10,768 bases of DNA, from assembly GCA_002506595.1 (NCBI GenBank), contig DAXV01000051.1:297-11064 (forward strand), written 5' to 3'. Made by a program: the position numbers and the translations under genes. Shown here one piece after another: positions 7,571 to 10,768 of the stretch. Each line of letters opens with the position of its first letter. Position 1 is the stretch's first letter. The notes under the pieces are model-generated. The model was not told where the DNA came from. It made no database searches and was given only the letters and a program-made list of their open reading frames with translations. This DNA is from Acidilobaceae archaeon UBA158. Lineage in GTDB: Archaea > Thermoproteota > Thermoprotei_A > Sulfolobales > Acidilobaceae.

Positions 7571-8347
7571 TTTTAATAAAATTTCCTTTTCATCTTTATT
7601 TAAATGTAAAGAAACGCTTATCTTATCTTTTTCCTTTAAGCTAGGGGGCTTTATTTCTCCGTCAAAAACTATGTAACCAGAATCTAAAATTTCCCTTATC
7701 AATTTATCATTATAAACCCTCTTTAACATTGAAAGCTGTTCTTTCAAATTAATTTCATTCTTTATATCCTTTTCATCGAGCAATGAACCGCAAACAATGC
7801 AGTTCATATCTGGCATAACGGAATTAAATCCACAGACAGGACATTTAATAGGAGATGGGAAGCCATATTGATTCCAAAGTTGCCTTAAAGTATCTATCAA
7901 ATCATTTGCGTTAAATTGTTTAGCAATCCTATAAAGTTTCGGTGATGCCTTACCTGCTATTTCTGGGGCATATGCAATTATGAATTCTAACCTTTCCCTA
8001 GAATTTACTTCATCCTTTTCTAATAATCTTCCAGCAATTGCTTTCATAAATTGATCTCTTAAATTCACAAATTTCTTCAATAATGATTCTTCAGAAGGCT
8101 TTGTAACTCTAGATTCGACAATGGAATTTATTATCTCTTCAACTAAATCCTTTATATCATCAGGTTTTAATTTAATTAAATCAAGACCAAACTTATTTAC
8201 AATTTCATTAGAAATATTATTTGTAAATTCTTTAAATTCATTATCGCTTAATTTTGCCTGCTTTTGAGTTTTCTTTTTCTTTTCGGAATTTTCATTTTTA
8301 TTATCTTTTTTATTTACATTACTTTTCTTTTTAGGCACTTTTATCAA
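7553..8347 (-). CDS. Uncharacterised lysine-rich zinc-ribbon protein
   Basis: I do not recognise a named family in this 264-residue protein. The first ~32 residues are mostly Lys, Asn, Glu and Gln and are probably disordered, perhaps binding nucleic acid. A helical middle (about 36-160) follows. It contains LIDTLRQLWNQYGFPSP just before a zinc ribbon, CPVCG...CIVCG (Cys169, Cys172, Cys183, Cys186). The C-terminal part (about 195-264) has a YIVFDGEIKPPS segment and an acidic/leucine-rich end. The start is not ATG: TTG 8345-8347 follows from the frame, and GTG 8336-8338 is an alternative. There is no ribosome binding site, which fits a nearly leaderless mRNA from the TATA box at 8375-8387. It converges on the TtuA-like gene with an 18-bp overlap. 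The domain layout suggests an information-processing or RNA-related role, but this is weak inference. Confidence 0.8.
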   Translation of the reverse strand: MIKVPKKKSNVNKKDNKNENSEKKKKTQKQAKLSDNEFKEFTNNISNEIVNKFGLDLIKLKPDDIKDLVEEIINSIVESRVTKPSEESLLKKFVNLRDQFMKAIAGRLLEKDEVNSRERLEFIIAYAPEIAGKASPKLYRIAKQFNANDLIDTLRQLWNQYGFPSPIKCPVCGFNSVMPDMNCIVCGSLLDEKDIKNEINLKEQLSMLKRVYNDKLIREILDSGYIVFDGEIKPPSLKEKDKISVSLHLNKDEKEILLKLLDNT

Positions 8348-8374
8348 TCCAGATAATAAGTAATAAAAACAAAA

Positions 8375-8387
8375 CTTATATTTAATT
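8375..8387 (-). promoter_or_regulatory. TATA box of the zinc-ribbon gene
   Basis: On the minus strand AATTAAATATAAG is centred about 33 nt upstream of TTG 8347. A start site 25 nt downstream would lie near 8355, which leaves a leader of only about 8 nt. Confidence 0.5.
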
Positions 8388-8438
8388 ATTTGCCAAGTTA
8401 AAAAGATTAATTATTAAGACTTTAACATTAGATTATCC

Positions 8439-8462
8439 ATTGTTAACTCCCCGGTTAACAAT
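8439..8462. repeat. Perfect 9-bp dyad just after the MFS stop codon
   Basis: ATTGTTAAC (8439-8447) and GTTAACAAT (8454-8462) are perfect inverse complements around a 6-nt centre TCCCCG. The dyad begins 3 nt beyond the MFS stop codon (8466-8468, minus strand) and lies about 95 nt upstream of the zinc-ribbon start. It could form an mRNA 3' hairpin or be a protein-binding dyad. No T-run follows on the minus strand, so a simple terminator is not supported. The rest of the 8348-8465 gap holds only the TATA box described separately and AT-rich sequence. Confidence 0.7.
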
Positions 8463-8465
8463 TAC

Positions 8466-9635
8466 TTATGCCAAAATAATCATTATTATGGATAATATTG
8501 TTGAAATTATTGGAATAGCTAAGAAAACCTCTTTTCCTAATGTAAATGCTATACCAACTATTAATGAACCAAATAGAGTACCTAATTCTCTTAAAGTATA
8601 ATAAATATGAGACCCATAACCACTTGAGCTATCCGAATAAATATTATATAATGTTGTATCTATTATGCCAAATAATAGAGAAGATACTGCTATGTATGCA
8701 ATTAAATTTAAAACATTGTTAATAAATGATAATAATATAACAAGTAAAATGCCTCTAAACAATATTGATAGCAAAGCAATATTCTTATTATCTGTTGATC
8801 CTAACATTGAAATTAATATCAAAGTTAAACCCATTATAAATCCAGCTATTCCATAAGATAACCATAATAAATTAATACTTATTTCGGATTTAATTATTAA
8901 AGGTAATATTGTAAAAATATAATCACCGGTAAAGGTTGCAAAGAACATAGATAATGATATGTACCTTGCTGAAATTCTTTTATATGAGAAATATTTGTCT
9001 TTTAAAGTATTTGGAAAAGATGATATATTATCATAGGCTAAATATGAGAAGACCTTTATCCTATTTGTTATAGAATCAAAATCCTTTGTTAAAGAATGTA
9101 AAGATCTTTCAATTCTTAAAGGTATTTTTGGTAATGATAAAAATGAAACAAAACCTATTATTGCAGCAAAATAGATAAAATAATCAAACGGTATTATGTT
9201 TCCTATGAAATAAAATGAAAGCAATCCAAGACCTCTAATAAAGTAAAATGAAAGCTTTTGTAATTCTATGTAATAATTCCACTTATCGCTACTTTTCAAT
9301 TCAAAAATTGTAGAAGAGATTGCCAGATTTGATGACGCAACGCCTAATGCATGAAACATATAAGCTAATGCTAAAAATGTTAAGCTATGAAATGAAAAAA
9401 GTACTCCTGTCATTAAAATAGATGAAAATGAGATGACAATTAGTAACTTATTATTTCCTCTATCTGAAACCTTACCTAACAATAGATTTGATGTAATAAA
9501 TACTGCACTCCATAAAGCACTTATTAATCCATATTGAAATGGTGTAACACTTGTTCTATATCCGATGTATGAATATATGCCTATGTCTAAAGAGGATAAT
9601 AATGCTATGAATAGCATTGCTATTGCAAACCACAT
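8466..9635 (-). CDS. MFS transporter, substrate unknown
   Basis: A 389-residue, very hydrophobic protein with about twelve predicted membrane segments in two halves. They are separated by a hydrophilic loop of about 55 residues (roughly 172-226), the usual major facilitator layout and length. The loop between helices 2 and 3 carries the MFS signature A, LLLGKVSDRGNNK (Gly54, Asp58, Arg59, Lys63). The first residues run straight into helix 1 and the last end in helix 12, so there are no extra domains. The substrate cannot be told from the sequence. ATG 9633-9635 is chosen because it gives a full first helix and lies 35 nt from a TATA box. It is transcribed divergently from the cyclase-family gene, and a perfect dyad overlaps its promoter, which suggests a regulated transporter, perhaps for the substrate or product of that enzyme (inference). 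Confidence 0.88.
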   Translation of the reverse strand: MWFAIAMLFIALLSSLDIGIYSYIGYRTSVTPFQYGLISALWSAVFITSNLLLGKVSDRGNNKLLIVISFSSILMTGVLFSFHSLTFLALAYMFHALGVASSNLAISSTIFELKSSDKWNYYIELQKLSFYFIRGLGLLSFYFIGNIIPFDYFIYFAAIIGFVSFLSLPKIPLRIERSLHSLTKDFDSITNRIKVFSYLAYDNISSFPNTLKDKYFSYKRISARYISLSMFFATFTGDYIFTILPLIIKSEISINLLWLSYGIAGFIMGLTLILISMLGSTDNKNIALLSILFRGILLVILLSFINNVLNLIAYIAVSSLLFGIIDTTLYNIYSDSSSGYGSHIYYTLRELGTLFGSLIVGIAFTLGKEVFLAIPIISTILSIIMIILA

Positions 9636-9665
9636 TCTTTTTCCCTTATTAAGCTAAGAAAAGAA

Positions 9666-9690
9666 ATTATAAAGGGAGAAAGCCCTTTAT
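9666..9690 (-). promoter_or_regulatory. MFS promoter with an overlapping palindromic operator candidate
   Basis: On the minus strand TTTATAAT (9666-9673) is a good TATA box 35 nt before the MFS start. An 8-bp perfect dyad, ATAAAGGG at 9669-9676 and CCCTTTAT at 9683-9690 with a 6-nt centre, covers the upstream half of the TATA box and the BRE position. A protein bound there would block TBP/TFB. Read on the plus strand, the same arms followed by ATTTTTAG resemble a hairpin terminator, but no plus-strand gene ends here, so an operator is the better reading. Confidence 0.55.
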
Positions 9691-9735
9691 TTTTAGAAAA
9701 TTAAGTTTTTAAGAACAATATTTATAACATTTTAA

Positions 9736-9780
9736 AAAGCTTAAATTTAAATACTTTATTAAAATTTTAAATATGGGAGA
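9736..9780 (+). promoter_or_regulatory. Promoter and ribosome binding site of the cyclase gene
   Basis: AAAGC followed by TTAAATTTAAATA (9741-9753) fits a BRE/TATA box. Initiation would fall near 9772. GGGAGA at 9775-9780 lies 5 nt before ATG 9786 and can serve as the ribosome binding site. The rest of the 150-bp gap to the MFS gene is AT-rich and holds only the dyad at 9669-9690. Confidence 0.5.
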
Positions 9781-9785
9781 ATTAA

Positions 9786-10439
9786 ATGGACATAAAACAT
9801 ATTTATGACCTTAGCGTTACATTAGAAACTTATATGCCTATATGGCCAACAAATCCTTTATTAGATATTAAGCCTGTATCAATTTTGCCAAGAGATGGAT
9901 ATAATGCTGAGATATATTCTTCTTCCACGCATACAGGTACTCATATAGATGCACCTTATCATATGATAGAAAATGGAAATACGATAGATAAAATAGGGCT
10001 TGATAAATTAGTCGGAGAAGGATATTCAATAAAAATTAATGTTAAGGGAACTGAAATAAATGCAAACGAATTAAAAAATAAATGGAAAAAAGAATATGAT
10101 AACAAATTCATTTTATTAAATACTGGGTGGTATAAAAAAAGAGGATTTACAAAAGAATTTCAATATGATTTTCCAGGTCTTTCTGAAGATGCTGCTGACT
10201 TTTTAATAGAACACAAAATAAAATTAATTGGTATAGATACATTGGGTATTGAACCATATGCACATCAAGACTTTAAAGTACATAAAAAACTCCTTTCTAA
10301 TGGAATAGTAATTATAGAGGATTTGGCAAATTTAGATGAATTAATAGAAGAGAAGAAATATTTAATAATAGCTTTACCATTAAAAATTAAAAATGCAAGC
10401 GGTTCAATGGCTAGGGTTATAGCAATTGATATGGAATAA
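9786..10439 (+). CDS. Cyclase family protein (KynB/arylformamidase-like metal hydrolase)
   Basis: A 217-residue member of the putative cyclase family, which includes KynB-type N-formylkynurenine formamidases and isatin hydrolases. These are divalent-metal enzymes that open amide or lactam bonds. The N-terminus IYDLSVTLETYMPIWP is typical. The metal-binding signature HTGTHIDAPYH gives His49, His53 and Asp55 as ligands, with His59 nearby. The second half has LIGIDTLGIEP (148-157), then HQDFKVHKKLL (His160, His167), the usual GIDTxSxE...HxxLL block, followed by IVIIEDLANLDEL and the closing ASGSMARVIAI. Length is normal. No other kynurenine-pathway gene is nearby, so the substrate is open. ATG 9786 follows a ribosome binding site at 5-nt spacing. 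Only a few nt separate its stop codon from an IS605-like right end. Confidence 0.88.
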   Translation: MDIKHIYDLSVTLETYMPIWPTNPLLDIKPVSILPRDGYNAEIYSSSTHTGTHIDAPYHMIENGNTIDKIGLDKLVGEGYSIKINVKGTEINANELKNKWKKEYDNKFILLNTGWYKKRGFTKEFQYDFPGLSEDAADFLIEHKIKLIGIDTLGIEPYAHQDFKVHKKLLSNGIVIIEDLANLDELIEEKKYLIIALPLKIKNASGSMARVIAIDME

Positions 10440-10442
10440 CGA

Positions 10443-10545
10443 GCAAACTACTCGCCTATAAAGCGGAATCATCATTGTGTGATGAAGATTTCCTGCCTCT
10501 TTGAGAAAGAAACCTCATCCCTCTTAACTCACAGCCGAGGTTTCA
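10443..10545 (-). ncRNA. Candidate omegaRNA scaffold / right end of the IS605-like remnant
   Basis: In IS200/IS605 elements the omegaRNA that guides TnpB is made from the tnpB 3' end through the right end. Here this minus-strand segment has the end-like motifs GGGATGAGG, GGCAGGAAATC and GTAGTTTGC, together with stems: GAAACCTC/GAGGTTTC (10509-10516 with 10537-10544), TCTTT/AAAGA (10498-10510), and GGAA plus TCATCA pairing with TGATGA and TTCC across an AGAT bulge (10465-10493). A CGC/GCG stem (10453-10455 with 10463-10465) sits next to the tip. Whether it is transcribed is unknown, and no TnpB is encoded in the window. Confidence 0.4.
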
Positions 10546-10650
10546 TCAAATGGTAAGAGACATTATGGAGGGTTTACCTTCCACAGATTTAAGCTCTATC
10601 TCTTCCCAAGTCCCGAAGATAAACCTAACTTTTCGGCCAAGTCCTAAATA
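10546..10650 (-). pseudogene. tnpB: TnpB C-terminal fragment (remnant)
   Basis: A 34-codon open frame starting after a TAA (10651-10653) reads YLGLGRKVRF... and ends ...SVEGKPSIMSLTI, followed by two TGA stops (10543-10548). Its place directly before the IS605-like right end, the LGLGR start and the PxE/VEGKP-type tail resemble the variable end of TnpB that follows the zinc finger and the last RuvC motif. It has no start codon and none of the catalytic parts, so it can only be a relic. The call depends mainly on the neighbouring right end; alone it would be too short to identify. Confidence 0.4.
10606..10644. repeat. CCAAGTCC direct repeat flanking a hairpin
   Basis: CCAAGTCC occurs at 10606-10613 and 10637-10644. 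Between and overlapping them, CCGAAGA (10613-10619) pairs with TTTTCGG (10630-10636), with one G-T wobble, around a 10-nt loop. Next to it, GGAGGG (10567-10572) pairs with CCTTCC (10577-10582). These arms fall in the tnpB-like fragment and may be accidental, or may be part of a structured RNA. Confidence 0.4.
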
Positions 10651-10682
10651 TTATTCACTTTTCAACTAATAAACTTCTATAT

Positions 10683-10722
10683 AAGGGGTTATCAATCCTC
10701 TCCCAAAGAGGATTTTCCCCTT
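10683..10722. repeat. Bulged hairpin, candidate left end of the IS605-like remnant
   Basis: Outer arms AAGGGG (10683-10688) and CCCCTT (10717-10722) enclose a perfect 8-bp inner stem, AATCCTCT (10694-10701) with AGAGGATT (10707-10714), around a 5-nt loop. Unpaired bases between the stems are unequal (5 on one side, 2 on the other). Subterminal hairpins with bulges are what TnpA recognises at the ends of IS200/IS605 elements. Beyond it, 10723-10768 is AT-rich and I see no gene there. Confidence 0.6.
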
Positions 10723-10768
10723 AACACTAATAAGCTAAATATGCTTTTAGTCATTTTATAGAAAATTT

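Larger units (their letters stand above)
10443..10725 (-). mobile_element. Deleted IS200/IS605-type element without transposase (PATE-like remnant)
   Basis: The window's last 330 bp hold no gene but are GC-richer than the rest (85 of 200 bases in 10441-10640). Reading the minus strand there is a bulged hairpin (10683-10722) as a candidate left end, a ~34-codon frame resembling the tail of TnpB (10546-10650), and then GGGATGAGG, GGCAGGAAATC and GGCGAGTAGTTTGC. Their order and spacing resemble the right ends of archaeal IS605/IS1341 elements, which I recall as GGGATGAAG...GGCAGGAAGCC...GGTAGTTCAC. About 280 bp would then be a non-autonomous deletion derivative inserted just behind the cyclase stop codon. 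The limits are approximate. No TnpA-like frame and no RuvC part of TnpB is present. A different structured RNA remains possible. Confidence 0.5.

Noticed and set aside
10467..10550. C/D box sRNA
   Set aside because: RTGATGA-like boxes occur on both strands (for example GTGATGA at 10479-10485), but no CTGA D box is present on either strand in the region.
10441..10650. Plus-strand structured RNA, because two stems use G-T wobbles on that strand that become A-C mismatches on the other
   Set aside because: Only two wobbles support it, there is no promoter in a sensible place, and the end-like motifs read on the minus strand. It is kept as a minor alternative.
10440..10722. RNase P RNA, SRP RNA or another classic structural RNA in the GC-richer block
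   Set aside because: On neither strand did I find the RNase P CR-I (GGAAAGUCC-like) and CR-V pair in the right order, nor the SRP helix 8 GGAAG/GAGCA motif. A GC content near 42% is also low for such RNAs in a thermophile. The IS605-like right-end reading explains more. A covariance search with the archaeal RNase P and SRP models would settle it.
1..10768. CRISPR array, tRNA or rRNA genes
   Set aside because: There are no regularly spaced repeats, no T-loop GTTCGA-type motif with a cloverleaf, and no rRNA signatures.

Overview
The window looks like an AT-rich (by eye about 30% GC) thermophilic crenarchaeon (Thermoproteota). The evidence is archaeal ribosomal protein L21e next to the Rpb4/RpoF subunit of archaeal RNA polymerase, a crenarchaeal-type type IA topoisomerase, an adenosylcobalamin-dependent ribonucleotide reductase, TATA boxes followed by very short leaders, and no bacterial-type promoters. 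The low GC would suit a Caldisphaera/Acidilobales-like organism, but that placement is inference and was not tested.

Layout: (1) 84-2866, plus strand: rpl21e, rpoF and topA, closely spaced behind one clear TATA box, an information-processing operon. (2) 2863-6428, minus strand: a SEC11-like signal peptidase downstream of nrdJ; the signal peptidase and topA overlap by 4 bp at their stop codons. (3) 6429-6715: a divergent promoter region between nrdJ and the next gene, holding an 11-bp inverted repeat. (4) 6716-7570, plus strand: a protein with the outline of a TtuA/Ncs6 tRNA thiolase, including both terminal zinc fingers, but with the ATP-binding PP-loop and the catalytic cysteines gone. It runs into (5) 7553-8347, minus strand: an unrecognised lysine-rich zinc-ribbon protein. 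(6) 8466-9635, minus strand: an MFS transporter, divergent from (7) 9786-10439, plus strand: a cyclase/arylformamidase-family metal hydrolase. A perfect 8-bp dyad lies on the transporter's TATA/BRE. (8) 10440-10768: no intact gene, but a GC-richer (about 42% over 10441-10640), hairpin-rich stretch. On the minus strand I read it as a deleted IS200/IS605-type element: a candidate left-end hairpin, the last ~34 codons of a TnpB-like frame, and a right end resembling an omegaRNA scaffold, stopping just after the cyclase stop codon.

The housekeeping genes cover translation (L21e), transcription (Rpo4), DNA topology (TopA), dNTP supply (NrdJ) and protein export (signal peptidase). The least ordinary items are the inactivated TtuA-like protein and the tnpB-less IS605-like remnant.
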